Shown: positions 44,801 through 53,022 of the stretch, piece after piece
How the letters are laid out: each line of letters begins with the position of its first letter
Position numbering within the stretch: the first letter of the stretch is position 1
NCBI GenBank assembly: GCA_021815805.1
Contig: JAKAZQ010000016.1
Coordinates: 1 to 57,855, forward strand
Length of the DNA: 57,855 bases
Source of the DNA: Pseudomonadota bacterium
GTDB taxonomy: Bacteria; Pseudomonadota; Gammaproteobacteria; Burkholderiales; Burkholderiaceae_C
Reading direction: 5' to 3'
Translations under genes and position numbers: made by a program
The notes under the pieces: generated by a model
Told to the model about the DNA's origin: nothing
Seen by the model: only the letters and a program-made list of their open reading frames with translations
The model's database searches: none

Positions 44801-45318
44801 TCGTGGCCGGCATGCGCGTGGTGCAGGGGCAGCGCGGGCGCGTGGCCATCGTCACGCTCGAGGATCGCTCCGGCATGCTGGAAACCGTGGTCAACGAGCG
44901 CCTGCTGGACAGCGTGCGCGCGCTGCTGCGGGAGGACGAACTCCTGGTCTTCCAGGGACGCGCCATGGCCGACCGGTTCAGCGGGGGCATCCGTTTCAAT
45001 GTCGACGCGGTGTGGAGCCTGGAGCAGGCGCGCGAGCGCCTCGGCCGACGCATCCGCATGCAGGTCAACGGCATGGCCGATGCGTCGCCGCTGCTCGAAC
45101 TGGCGCGCACCCACGCGCCCGGGGACGTCGACGCGGGGCTGCCGCTGGAGCTGGAACTCGAGCGCGCCGGCGCGCGCGCCACCCTGCGTCTCGACCGCCT
45201 GCGCCTGCGGCCCGGCGACGACACCCTGGCCGCGCTCGGCAGGCTCGCGCGCGAGGGGCAGGTGCAGGTGGTCTACGACGCCGGCGAGGCGCCGGCGGCG
45301 GCCTGGCAGCAGGCCTGA
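41839..45318 (+). CDS. dnaE: DNA polymerase III alpha subunit
   Basis: The replicative polymerase, 1159 aa, the usual length for DnaE1. The PHP domain opens with YVHLRTHTEFSIVDG (His5, His9). The palm has PDFDVDFCQENRDRVIDY with catalytic Asp403 and Asp405, preceded by GPGRGSGAGSLVAYSLRITD; the third acidic residue lies in the FQLESRGMQGMLR / ALYRPGPMDLIP region. GYSLGGADLLRRAMGKKK and FNKSHAAAYALLAVQTAWLK follow, then the helix-hairpin-helix and OB-fold (VLVAGIVAGMRVVQGQRGR). The ATG at 41839 starts directly at the PHP motif. Tau-binding C-terminus is present. Convergent with tolA. Confidence 0.97.
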   Translation: MSYVHLRTHTEFSIVDGSLRVDDAVAAARADAQGALAITDFNNLFAGVRFYTAARDAGVKPILGCDVRLALPDAAGQGTPAALLLLVASQRGYLNLCELLSRAWLLGQHGGQAEMQWSWLAEDGLHEGLIALCGARQGAVGRALLSGEAARARQLARQFRDLFGDRFYLEVQRSGHAECARHVDAAANLAAELDIPLVATHPVQFLGPDDFEAHEARVCIAEGETLGNPRRQRRFTREQYFKTTAQMQELFADLPSALANTVQIARRCNLTLVLGKPRLPHFPTPDEVPLAEFFRARSHEGLQRRLEQLYPDPARREQERGRYAERLEFELGIIAKMGFEGYFLIVADFINWAKDNGCPVGPGRGSGAGSLVAYSLRITDLDPLAYNLLFERFLNPERVSMPDFDVDFCQENRDRVIDYVKRKYGVDAVSQIATFGTLAARAALRDAGRVQELGYTFCDQLAKLIPNKPGQHVTIDQAIEVEPQLRERMEQEEEVRQLLGLARQLEGLPRNIGMHAGGVLIAPGKLTDFCPLYAQPGSSDAVSQYDKDDVEAIGLVKFDFLGLATLTILDLALRNIHRNHPEMAGLRMEDIPLDDPATYKLMARGDTVAVFQLESRGMQGMLRDARPDRFEDIIALVALYRPGPMDLIPSYCQRKAGNESIEYPDPRMAPVLEETYGIMVYQEQVMQVAQVIGGYSLGGADLLRRAMGKKKPEEMARHRGIFAEGAAKNGIAPEKANEIFDLMEKFAGYGFNKSHAAAYALLAVQTAWLKAHYPAEFMAANMSIALDDTDKLRVLVDDARAMGLSILLPDVNHGQWRFDAVDARTIRYALGAIKGTGRAAIEAIVEAREAGGPFRSFMDFAERVDRTRINRRVLEALIRGGAFDGLDPNRATLMAAVGMALEHAAQRAEHADQGGLFDLLADDHAGAPEPEQQPPWDLRRRLGEEKLAVGFVLSGHLFDAHAAEVRRFAPRSLAELTESRDSVLVAGIVAGMRVVQGQRGRVAIVTLEDRSGMLETVVNERLLDSVRALLREDELLVFQGRAMADRFSGGIRFNVDAVWSLEQARERLGRRIRMQVNGMADASPLLELARTHAPGDVDAGLPLELELERAGARATLRLDRLRLRPGDDTLAALGRLAREGQVQVVYDAGEAPAAAWQQA

Positions 45319-45367
45319 GTTCGTGTCGCGGCCGCGCGGCCGCGGCAGCCGGCGCCGGCGAAGCGCC

Positions 45368-46390
45368 TCAGTTCGTGGCGTCGCGCGGCCCGTCGACGAT
45401 TTCCAGCGGCGTCCACCAGCGCCCATGGTCGCTCGGCAGACGGCCCAGGCGCTTGACCGCGCGCACCACGGCGTCATCCCAGCTCGGCACGCCGCTCGAG
45501 CGCTTCACGCGCACCCCGAGCACCTGCCCGGAGTTCGGATCCAGGGTCACGCTGAGGGTGACCTTCGGGTCGCCCTGGATCTGGTCGATCTGCGCCTGGG
45601 TGTAGATGGTGCTCTGCCGGATCAGCGTGGCCAGGCGCGCCCCGTAGCCCCCCGACGGGCCGGCGCTGGCCGCCGCGGTACCGGCCGGGGAGGCGCCGGT
45701 GCCGGCCTGCGCCATCAGGCTCTTCAGATAATCCTGGCGGCTTTGCTGCTGCAGGCGCGCCATCTGCTGCTCGCGCCTGCGCTCGGCCTTCTCGGCTGCA
45801 GCCTTCGCAGCCGCGGCCTTCTCGGCGGCTGCCCTTTCCGCGGCGGCCTTCTCGGCCGCAGCCTTTTCCGCAGCGGCCTTCTCGGCAGCAGCCTTTTTCG
45901 CGGCGGCCTTCTGCTCGGCGGCCTTCTGCGCGGCGGCCTGCTGCGCCGCCAGGCGTTGCTGCTGCAACTGCCTTTCGTGCTGCTGCTCGGCGAGCTTGCG
46001 CGCCTGCTGCCGCGCCAGTTGCTCGGCGCGCAGCTTGCGCTCCTGCTGCTCGCGCTTGCGCTGCTCGCGCAGCGCGATTTCGGCCTGGTCCGGTTGCGGG
46101 CGGGTCTGTGCCCGCGGTGGCGGTGGCGGTGGTGGCGGCGGCGCCGGCCGAGGCTGCGGCTGCGGCGCAGGCGTCGGCCTGGGCAGCGGCCGCGGCGCCG
46201 GCGGCGCGGAAAGATGCGCGGTCGGCGCCCACAGCTCCGCCTCCACCGCCTGCGGGGTGTGACTGTGCCAATGCACGCCGAAGGCGATCAGCACGATCAG
46301 CAGAAGGTGCATCAGCAGCGCCAGCAGCAGGGCGCGGCCGCTGCCGCGTTCGGCGGGCGGGCGCAGGGCGTCGGCGGCGGGGTGGTTCAT
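45368..46390 (-). CDS. tolA: Tol-Pal system protein TolA
   Basis: A 340-aa energised link between the inner membrane and TolB/Pal. One N-terminal helix (LLLALLMHLLLIVLIAFGV) with His residues is followed by a Pro-rich stretch and a long Lys/Ala/Glu/Gln helix (KAAAEKAAAEKAAAEKAAAE repeats) spanning the periplasm. The C-terminal domain has YGARLATLIRQSTIYTQAQI and SVTLDPNSGQVLGVRVKRSS. The start MNHPAAD at 46390 fits the family. It is the last gene of ybgC-tolQ-tolR-tolA and converges on dnaE; tolB does not follow. Confidence 0.95.
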   Translation of the reverse strand: MNHPAADALRPPAERGSGRALLLALLMHLLLIVLIAFGVHWHSHTPQAVEAELWAPTAHLSAPPAPRPLPRPTPAPQPQPRPAPPPPPPPPPRAQTRPQPDQAEIALREQRKREQQERKLRAEQLARQQARKLAEQQHERQLQQQRLAAQQAAAQKAAEQKAAAKKAAAEKAAAEKAAAEKAAAERAAAEKAAAAKAAAEKAERRREQQMARLQQQSRQDYLKSLMAQAGTGASPAGTAAASAGPSGGYGARLATLIRQSTIYTQAQIDQIQGDPKVTLSVTLDPNSGQVLGVRVKRSSGVPSWDDAVVRAVKRLGRLPSDHGRWWTPLEIVDGPRDATN

Positions 46391-46457
46391 CGGGGTCGGG
46401 ACGGAGGCTACCGGGGGATCAACGCGTGCGCGGGTGCCGCGGTTGACGGCATATCGC

Positions 46458-46931
<474 letters not shown>

Positions 46932-46932
46932 T

Positions 46933-47670
46933 TCAGCGCCCCCCCGCGTCCATCGGGAAGCGCGACGCGCCCGGGGCGGGCGCGCTGCCGCCTCCCGGGT
47001 GCGGCGCAACCTGGCGCTGCAGGATGTTGGAGAACTCTTCCATGAAGGACTCGAAGCGGATCGACAGGCGATCGATGTCGCGCGCGAAAAAGTTGTAGGC
47101 GATGACCGCGGGGATCGCCGCGAACAGGCCGATGGCCGTGGCCACCAGGGCCTCGGCGATGCCCGGCGCGACCGTGGCGAGGGTCACCTGCTGCAGGTTG
47201 GACAGGCCGACGAAGGCATGCATGATGCCCCATACCGTGCCGAACAGGCCGACGTAGGGCGAGACCGAGGCGACCGAGGCGAGAAACGACAGGTTGGATT
47301 CGAGCACGTCCATTTCGCGCTGTTGCGCGGCGCGCATCGCGCGGCGCGCCCCGTCGACCAGCGTGCTGGGATCGAGCCGGCGTTCGCGCAGCTTGAGAAA
47401 CTCGCGCATGCCCGAGGCGAAGATGCGCTGCAGCGGGCTGCCATGGCGGGCCGCGCCGAGCGCGCTCTGGTAGAGGTCGTTGAGACTGCTGCCGGACCAG
47501 AACTCCTGCTCGAAATCGTCGGTCTTCAGGCGTGCCCGCTTGACCGAGAAATACTTGCGGAAAATCACCGTCCAGCTGGCCAGCGAGACGGACAGGAGCA
47601 GGGCGAGCACCAGTTGCACGACGATGCTGGCGCCCAGCACCAGGGAGACGATGGAAAAGTTCTGGTCCAT
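46933..47670 (-). CDS. tolQ: Tol-Pal system protein TolQ
   Basis: A 245-aa ExbB-family proton channel subunit. The first helix is VQLVLALLLSVSLASWTVIF, with SPYVGLFGTVWGIMHAFVGL and ATVAPGIAEALVATAIGLFA forming helices two and three, where conserved Thr residues line the channel. It powers TolA with TolR using the proton motive force. It begins 141 bp after ybgC. Confidence 0.96.
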   Translation of the reverse strand: MDQNFSIVSLVLGASIVVQLVLALLLSVSLASWTVIFRKYFSVKRARLKTDDFEQEFWSGSSLNDLYQSALGAARHGSPLQRIFASGMREFLKLRERRLDPSTLVDGARRAMRAAQQREMDVLESNLSFLASVASVSPYVGLFGTVWGIMHAFVGLSNLQQVTLATVAPGIAEALVATAIGLFAAIPAVIAYNFFARDIDRLSIRFESFMEEFSNILQRQVAPHPGGGSAPAPGASRFPMDAGGR

Positions 47671-47811
47671 GCGGGATCCACGATCAATAGGGGCTTGCTG
47701 TGCGCGGACGCCTCGCGGCGGCTGCGATGCCGGACGCGCCTTGGCGCAGGCGCTATTGTGCCTGCGCGACGGAACCGGCAGCGTGCCTGCGCCGGGCGGC
47801 CGCGGCCTGCC

Positions 47812-48249
47812 TCAGTCGAGACCGCGCAGCACGGCGTCGGGAAGCCGCCGCGGTCGCATGCTGCCGGCCTGCACGCAGGCGACGACGAAGCGCGCCTCGG
47901 CCAGCAGGGTGCCGGGAGCGTCGTCGCGACGCACCGTCTGCAGGAACTCCAGGCTGGCACCGCCGGTCTTGCCGATGGCGACGTCGATCAGCAGCGCATC
48001 GTCGAGGCGCGCCGGACGGAGGTAGCGAACCTCGGCAGCGCTCACCACGAACAGCAGGCCCGCGGTGTCGGCCAGATGCTGCTGGTCGATGCCCAGGCGG
48101 CGCAACCACTCGGTTCGCGCGCGCTCGCAGAACTTCAGGTAGTTGGCGTAGTACACCACGCCACCGGCGTCGGTGTCCTCCCAGTACACGCGTACCGGGA
48201 GGGTGAACGCTGCGCGGGAAGCGGGTCGGACGGAAGTTGCGCTGGACAT
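47812..48249 (-). CDS. ybgC: Acyl-CoA thioesterase YbgC (hot-dog fold)
   Basis: A 145-aa single hot-dog domain, first gene of the tolQRA unit as in most proteobacteria. RVYWEDTDAGGVVYYANYLK holds the catalytic Asp and GVVYYANY helix start; RARTEWLRRLGIDQ follows. The E. coli protein acts on short and phospholipid-related acyl thioesters and is linked to membrane lipid metabolism. Alternative in-frame Mets are absent nearby. Confidence 0.93.
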   Translation of the reverse strand: MSSATSVRPASRAAFTLPVRVYWEDTDAGGVVYYANYLKFCERARTEWLRRLGIDQQHLADTAGLLFVVSAAEVRYLRPARLDDALLIDVAIGKTGGASLEFLQTVRRDDAPGTLLAEARFVVACVQAGSMRPRRLPDAVLRGLD

Positions 48250-48420
48250 GTGCGCGCAGTGTACCGAGCCCGTCGCGACGCTGGCGCGAAGCCCGGATTC
48301 GGCGGGTCCCGGGAAAAATCTGTCAGGGTTTGCAGTGCGGATCGGCGGTGGCGCGCCAACTGGCGTTGGGTTCCAACCGGGAGACTTCCCGCAGGGCTGG
48401 GCGCGTCGCCGCCGCTAGGA

Positions 48421-48924
48421 GTGCGGGTGGACAGCCTGGAAGGCCTGAACAACTACCACGCCAGGTTCCACGACCGCATCGTCGGCATCGAGGCGGGTGC
48501 CGGGTTGATGATCAATACCCGCAAGGCCCTGAAGGTGTACGGCATGCATGACATGTCGTTGCTGACCAGCTCGACCGCGGCGATGCAGGCGCAGCTGCAA
48601 CGTGCCATCGAGCGCAAGGACTGGATCGTGGTCACGGCGTGGAAGCCGCTGGGCATCTGAGCGCGCTTCGACCTCAAGACCCTGCAGGACCGGAAGGATG
48701 TCTACGGCACCGCGGGGCATATCGATGCCGTGATCAACCCCAAACTGCAGACGCGCGCACCGCAGCTTGCGCGCTTCCTGCGGGAGTTCCGGTTGCCCAT
48801 CAGCGACATCCAGTCGATGAAGGGCGAGCTGAACAAGGGCAAGCCGCTGGCCGAGATCACGGCGGGCTGGATCGCCGCCCATCGCCCGCAGATCGCCGGC
48901 TGGGTGAAGACCGCTCAGGCCTGA
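48421..48924 (+). pseudogene. Glycine-betaine-type binding protein (OpuAC) remnant with in-frame stop
   Basis: The frame reads VDSLEGLNNYHARFHDRIVG, IEAGAGLMINTRKALKVYG, TSSTAAMQAQLQRAIERKDW and IVVTAWKPLGI, then a TGA at 48658-48660, then ARFDLKTLQDRKDVYGTAGH and ends WIAAHRPQIAGWVKT. This is the C-terminal half of a quaternary-amine ABC binding protein, where the VVTGW.PH...ARYDLK.L pattern is normally continuous. The N-terminal half and signal peptide are missing and no ABC genes lie nearby. Base 48730 offers an ATG for a short fragment. The relic is probably non-functional. Confidence 0.8.
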
Positions 48925-49064
48925 GTGGCTCCCGGGCAAGCCGCGCCCGGCCGCGGCTTGCCCGCATCGCGCTCGCGCGGCAGGGGAATCGGCGTGTGAC
49001 AGCATGCCCCGCTGCGATGCTGGCTACCATGGCACGAGGCAGAAGCCCCTGGAGATCCCCTTTC

Positions 49065-49691
49065 ATGTTCACCGGAATCATCACTGCGCTCGGGCGCATT
49101 CAATCCACGCAACCCCTGCCGGGGCAGGGCGCCGGGTTGCGCGTGAGCGTATCCACGCCGCCCGGATGGCTCGACGGCGCAGCTCTCGGCGACAGCATCT
49201 GCGTCAGCGGCGCCTGCATGACGGTGGTGCAGAAGGGCGACGAGCACTTCGTGTTCGACATCTCGGCGGAGAGTCTGCGGCGTACCAGCGGGCTGGATCA
49301 TCCCGGCGCGCTGGTCAACCTGGAGCAATCGCTGACCCTGGCCACGCGACTGGGCGGGCATCTGGTCACCGGACATGTCGACGCAGTGGGTGAGGTGCAC
49401 GCCTTCGAGCCGGTAGGCGAGTCCTACCTGCTGGTGGTCGCGGCTCCGGCGAATCTCGCGAGGTTCTTCGCCTACAAGGGCTCGGTGACCCTCCAGGGCG
49501 TGAGCCTGACGGTCAATCGCGTCGACGATGCTCCGGACGGCAGCGCGCGGCTGCACATCAATCTGATTCCCCACACCCTGCAGCACACCAATCTGCACAC
49601 CCTGCAACGTGGCAGCCGGGTCAACCTGGAAGTCGACGTCATCGCGCGCTACGTGCAGCGCATGCTCGCGGCGCCGCAGGCGCAGGATTAG
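49065..49691 (+). CDS. ribE: Riboflavin synthase, alpha subunit
   Basis: A 208-aa enzyme that dismutates two lumazines into riboflavin. It has two similar barrels: MFTGIITALGRIQS with DSICVSGACMTVV, and GGHLVTGHVDAVGEV with GVSLTVNRVDD. FDISAESLRRTSG and NLIPHTLQHTNL are conserved. Only this isolated rib gene is present, so it is away from ribBA/ribH. GGAG lies about ten bases upstream of the ATG at 49065. No FMN riboswitch is visible upstream. Confidence 0.95.
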   Translation: MFTGIITALGRIQSTQPLPGQGAGLRVSVSTPPGWLDGAALGDSICVSGACMTVVQKGDEHFVFDISAESLRRTSGLDHPGALVNLEQSLTLATRLGGHLVTGHVDAVGEVHAFEPVGESYLLVVAAPANLARFFAYKGSVTLQGVSLTVNRVDDAPDGSARLHINLIPHTLQHTNLHTLQRGSRVNLEVDVIARYVQRMLAAPQAQD

Positions 49692-49783
49692 CCCACTCGG
49701 GCATTCCCCGTGGGTGCCGGCATGGCCGGACTGCCCGCGCCCCCGAACGCGCGCCGCGCTTGCGTCCCTCGGGCGGTCCAGCC

Positions 49784-49813
49784 TTGTCGGGTGCCGAAGA
49801 ATCGGGCTATACT
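49784..49813 (+). promoter_or_regulatory. Promoter of tRNA-Asn
   Basis: TTGTCG at 49784-49789 and TATACT at 49808-49813 are separated by 18 bp. The -10 box ends 11 bases before the mature tRNA 5' end, leaving a very short leader. Confidence 0.6.
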
Positions 49814-49824
49814 GCAAGGCTTGT

Positions 49825-49900
49825 TCCCCGATAGCTCAGTCGGTAGAGCGACGGACTGTTAATCCGCAGGTCCCTGGTTCGAGCCCAGGTCGGGGAGCCA
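49825..49900 (+). tRNA. tRNA-Asn (GUU)
   Basis: The 76-nt cloverleaf starts TCCCCGATAGCTCAGTCGG and closes with TCGGGGA, discriminator G and encoded CCA. The anticodon loop CTGTTAA gives GUU. T-loop GTTCGAGCC is canonical. Confidence 0.97.
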
Positions 49901-49907
49901 AAATGCG

Positions 49908-49938
49908 AAGCCCCAGGTCACAAGCCTGGGGCTTTTTT
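49908..49938. terminator. Bidirectional intrinsic terminator
   Basis: AAGCCCCAGG pairs with CCTGGGGCTT over a 7-base loop, and six T follow on the plus strand. It ends the tRNA-Asn transcript. On the minus strand the stem is followed by CGCATTTT, and the TAA stop of the RhuM-DOC gene lies inside the T-run, so it probably ends that gene too. Confidence 0.85.
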
Positions 49939-50935
49939 ACGCCCGCTCGGCGAGTGTTGGGGACGTCCCGATCATGTGCATGATCAGGCGAATCAGCACG
50001 TTCTTGTCCTTCGGGTCCGATTCGGCGACCAACAAGGTCAGCGCGGCCAGGCCGACATCGTTGATGACGGGGGCGCCTGTGGCATCGAGGAGCCGGGCGT
50101 TGCGGTGCAGAAAGTCGACGAACAGAAGCGCCGCGCTTCGCTTGTTGCCGTCGGCGAAGGGATGGTTCTTCACGACGAAATAGAGCAGGTGTGCCGCCTT
50201 TGATTCGATGTCCGGGTAGGCGGGTTCGCCGAATACGCTCTGTTCCAGGTTGCCGAGGATGGCAGCCAGGCCGTCGCCGCGCTCCTGTCCGAACAAATCG
50301 CTCGCATCGCCGCGGCGCTGCAGGTCGTCTCTCAGGGTGGCGATGTGCTCGCGGGCCTGTTCGGCGGTGGGAAGAACGCCGCCCGGCTGGCCTTCAGGTT
50401 CGCCGAGCAGCCCCTCGTCGTAACGTTGCAGCCACAGGAAGGTGCGCGTGTAGCGGCTGACGAGATCAATCAATCCGCGGCCGGCGTCGAGCGCGAGGTG
50501 GTCGCTGTGTGCGGTTCGGCGGATGATTTGGAGCGCGGCTTCGAGTTCGCGAGCATTGGCCTCGAACCGCTGTGCATTGATCGTGTATCCGCGCGAGAGG
50601 TGCGTGCGGAGCAGGGCGGTAGCCCATTGGCGAAATTGCACGCCCTTCTTGGAGTTGACGCGATATCCGACCGAGATGATCGCGTCGAGGTTGTACTGTT
50701 TGACCAGGCGTCTGACCTGGCGGGAACCTTCGCGCTGAACTACCGAGGATTCCTGGGTAGTTGCTGGCTCGTCCAGTTCGGCATCCGCATAGATGCGTTT
50801 GAGGTGCAAACCGATATTGTCTGTCGAGGTATCGAACAGTTCGGCCATCTGTCTCTGGCTGAGCCATACCGTTTCGCGGTCGACTCGCACCTCGACGCGG
50901 CCTTGCGGTGACTCGTAGATGGCGATGTCGGTCAT
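49937..50935 (-). CDS. RhuM-DOC (Fic-fold) protein
   Basis: A 332-aa protein of the virulence RhuM family. Residues 1-170 form the RhuM region (VEVRVDRETVWLSQRQMAEL, then YNLDAIISVGYRVNS and FRQWATALLRTHL, a KilA/Bro-like DNA-interaction fold). The C-terminal third has the DOC/Fic loop HPFADGNKRSA (His258), the HxFxDxNKR form seen in Doc toxins, which modify target proteins. The ATG at 50935 follows GGAG nine bases upstream. No antitoxin gene is seen beside it. It abuts tRNA-Asn and looks less GC-rich than housekeeping genes nearby, both suggesting horizontal arrival. Confidence 0.88.
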   Translation of the reverse strand: MTDIAIYESPQGRVEVRVDRETVWLSQRQMAELFDTSTDNIGLHLKRIYADAELDEPATTQESSVVQREGSRQVRRLVKQYNLDAIISVGYRVNSKKGVQFRQWATALLRTHLSRGYTINAQRFEANARELEAALQIIRRTAHSDHLALDAGRGLIDLVSRYTRTFLWLQRYDEGLLGEPEGQPGGVLPTAEQAREHIATLRDDLQRRGDASDLFGQERGDGLAAILGNLEQSVFGEPAYPDIESKAAHLLYFVVKNHPFADGNKRSAALLFVDFLHRNARLLDATGAPVINDVGLAALTLLVAESDPKDKNVLIRLIMHMIGTSPTLAERA

Positions 50936-51348
50936 TGTGTGGTGCTCCAGGGCTTGGGGGCACGGGACACCGAACATTGCGGAGCCACAGGCAACCAGCA
51001 CATCTTACGAGCGCAGCCCAGCCCTTTGCGCCTTGTGCCGAGGTCGTGAAGGGCCATCAGGGACGATGAGCCATCGTGACAAACCAGTGCCCAGTTTCGC
51101 CCTGTTCGGCGAGCCGCCGATGCAGGGCCATGCAGCGATTCGAGGCCCTTGTCAGCAGAAGGATTCGCCGTGCGCGGACGGGTTTTGCGGTTCCTGCGCA
51201 GGAACGGGGCTACGCGGCCGGCCGTTGAAGTGCCCGGCGCATGGACGGGCTGCAGGCGCGCGAATCGCGGGATGGCGTGCGTCGGGTGGGCGATGTTCGT
51301 GCAGGTACTCTGGCGCTGGTTTCTGGCGCAGCCGCGCCGCCGGCCGGT
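50936..51348. other. 413-bp region without a gene
   Basis: Frames here are short or extend as shadows of the hydroxylase gene. No tRNA-end repeat (attachment-site copy) was found by eye. Confidence 0.55.
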
Positions 51349-52239
51349 TCAGCCGCCGCGCGGGTCGGAACAGGCCGCTCGCCGCCGCAGATCCTCGGTG
51401 GTTTCGCCGTCGCCCTGTGCACGCCAGCCGGGCGGGGCAAACACCGCGCCGAGCACCTCGCGCGCACTTCGCGCCCGCAGGAGATCGCGCGCCAGCGCGA
51501 TCCAGGGGTCGAACTCGACGCGCAGGATGTTGTGCGATGTCTGCGCATGCACGAGTCCGTAGCGGCATGGCAGGTCTTCGCGTTCGTGCACGTAGGTTCC
51601 GAACAGCCGGTCGAAGACGACGAGCACGCCGCCATAGTTCGCGTCCAGGTACTCGATGTTCGCGGCGTGGTGCACGCGGTGGGCCGAGGGTGTGTTGAAC
51701 ACGTACTCCAGCCATCCCAGCCTGGGAATCCACGTGGCGTGCAACCAGAACTGGTACAGCAGGTTCAGCGACAGCGTGATGATCACCAGCTGCGGCGGAA
51801 ATCCGAGCCACACCAGCGGCGCGAAGAACACGATGGCGCCGGTCAGGTGCTGGAGCCAGCCGATGCGAAATGCCGCCGCCAGGGTCAGGTCATTCGGCGA
51901 GTGGTGCACCGAGTGCGTCAGCCAGAACCAGCGGATGCGATGCGAAGCGCGGTGGTACCAGTAATAGCAGAACTCCTGCCCGACGAACAGCAGCAGGAGC
52001 ATCGCGCCGCCGTCGACATGCAGGGTCTGCATGCGAAAGCGCCAGACCACGCCGAGCAGCGCGCCCGAGGTCGAAACGCCGAGCAGCAGGGGCAGGCGGC
52101 GCCCGAGCAGGTCGCCGACGGAGATCGCCGCGCTCTTCCAGTCGAAGCCGCCTCGCGCGCTCAGCGCCAGTGCCTCCACCAGCGCGGCTCCGAGGACGAT
52201 GCCCAGGAGGCTCAGGAGCAATGGAACATGGGCGCGCAT
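51349..52239 (-). CDS. Sterol desaturase / fatty acid hydroxylase family protein
   Basis: A 296-aa membrane di-iron enzyme with several hydrophobic helices. The eight-His set is visible: HRASH (96-100), HSVHH (109-113) and HRVHHA further on. FCYYWYHRASHRIRWFW is highly typical. Such enzymes hydroxylate or desaturate lipids in the membrane. It is divergent from a TetR regulator across 91 bp, implying inducible expression. Substrate unknown; hopanoid, fatty acid or ether-lipid chemistry are all possible. Confidence 0.9.
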   Translation of the reverse strand: MRAHVPLLLSLLGIVLGAALVEALALSARGGFDWKSAAISVGDLLGRRLPLLLGVSTSGALLGVVWRFRMQTLHVDGGAMLLLLFVGQEFCYYWYHRASHRIRWFWLTHSVHHSPNDLTLAAAFRIGWLQHLTGAIVFFAPLVWLGFPPQLVIITLSLNLLYQFWLHATWIPRLGWLEYVFNTPSAHRVHHAANIEYLDANYGGVLVVFDRLFGTYVHEREDLPCRYGLVHAQTSHNILRVEFDPWIALARDLLRARSAREVLGAVFAPPGWRAQGDGETTEDLRRRAACSDPRGG

Positions 52240-52330
52240 GCTTGTCTCGATCGACGCGTGGTGTGCTAATTTTATGAATATTGCTCAGGTTTTGAGCTCG
52301 CATTTTCCACGGGGCGTTGTCGCGCAAAAC
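52240..52330. promoter_or_regulatory. Divergent hydroxylase-TetR region with dyad
   Basis: GCTCA and TGAGC flank GGTTT near 52282-52296, a small dyad. The area around TAATTTTATGAATATTG is AT-rich and probably contains the promoters. If the TetR gene starts at 52274 rather than 52331 the dyad would lie inside it. Confidence 0.4.
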
Positions 52331-52972
52331 ATGCAGAAGAATCCATCACCTGGGCGCCGCGAGCCGCGCCAGGCGCGTGCCCTGCGCACGCGCGAACTCA
52401 TATTCGAGACGGCGATCCAGATCCTCGAGCACGAAGGCGAGGCGGCGCTATCGACCAATCGCATCGCCGAGCGTTCGGGCTTCAGCGTCGGCACCATCTA
52501 CCAGTACTTCGCCGACAAGCAACAGATCCTGTCCGCGTTGACCGAGCACGAACGGGCCACGCGCATGCGGCGTATCGCGGCGGAGCTCGGCGCTCGCGCG
52601 GGGGGCACGGTCACCCACGGACAGATGGAGCACCGGGTGCGCGCCGTGCTGCGCATCGTGCTCGACGCCTTCGGGGGCCGGCACCGCGCCAGGCGCATTC
52701 TGGTGGAGCGCGCATTGCGTCAAGCCGATGGCGAGCTGATGAACCGACCGGTCGCGGCGATGGCCGAAATGCTGCGTGGCCTGCCCGACGGTGGCAGCCC
52801 CGTCGGGGCACTGGGCGAGATCGACGCGTTCGTGCTGACCCACGCGGTGGCGGGTGTCATCCGCGCCGCGCTGGCCCGCGATCCCGGCCTGCTGAAGAAT
52901 CCGCGGCTCGAGGGCGCGCTGGTCGATCTCAGCGTCGGTTTCCTGCGGCGGCGCAACGCCGCCGCCTCATAG
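52331..52972 (+). CDS. TetR-family transcriptional regulator
   Basis: A 213-aa regulator. The HTH reads TNRIAERSGFSVGTIYQYF, preceded by RELIFETAIQILEHEG. The C-terminal domain is helical and ligand-specific. I favour the ATG at 52331 because a basic N-terminal arm (MQKNPSPGRREPRQARALRT) leads directly into the HTH and leaves the dyad free; an in-frame ATG at 52274 would add 19 residues. Neither has a clear ribosome site. It most likely represses the divergent hydroxylase and itself. Confidence 0.9.
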   Translation: MQKNPSPGRREPRQARALRTRELIFETAIQILEHEGEAALSTNRIAERSGFSVGTIYQYFADKQQILSALTEHERATRMRRIAAELGARAGGTVTHGQMEHRVRAVLRIVLDAFGGRHRARRILVERALRQADGELMNRPVAAMAEMLRGLPDGGSPVGALGEIDAFVLTHAVAGVIRAALARDPGLLKNPRLEGALVDLSVGFLRRRNAAAS

Positions 52973-53022
52973 GCGGGGAGCGAGGCCTGCAGCCGCGCCA
53001 TCCGGCAGGCCGCGCTGCAGGC

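Noticed and set aside
42454-45477. 1007-aa minus-strand open frame opposite dnaE
   Set aside because: Shadow of dnaE; no recognisable motif.
48730-48924. 64-aa gene from the ATG after the OpuAC stop
   Set aside because: It is only the tail of the binding-protein remnant and would not fold as a binding protein.
49065-49691. FMN riboswitch upstream of riboflavin synthase
   Set aside because: The bases upstream are the end of the OpuAC remnant and a short gap with no RFN-like conserved stems.
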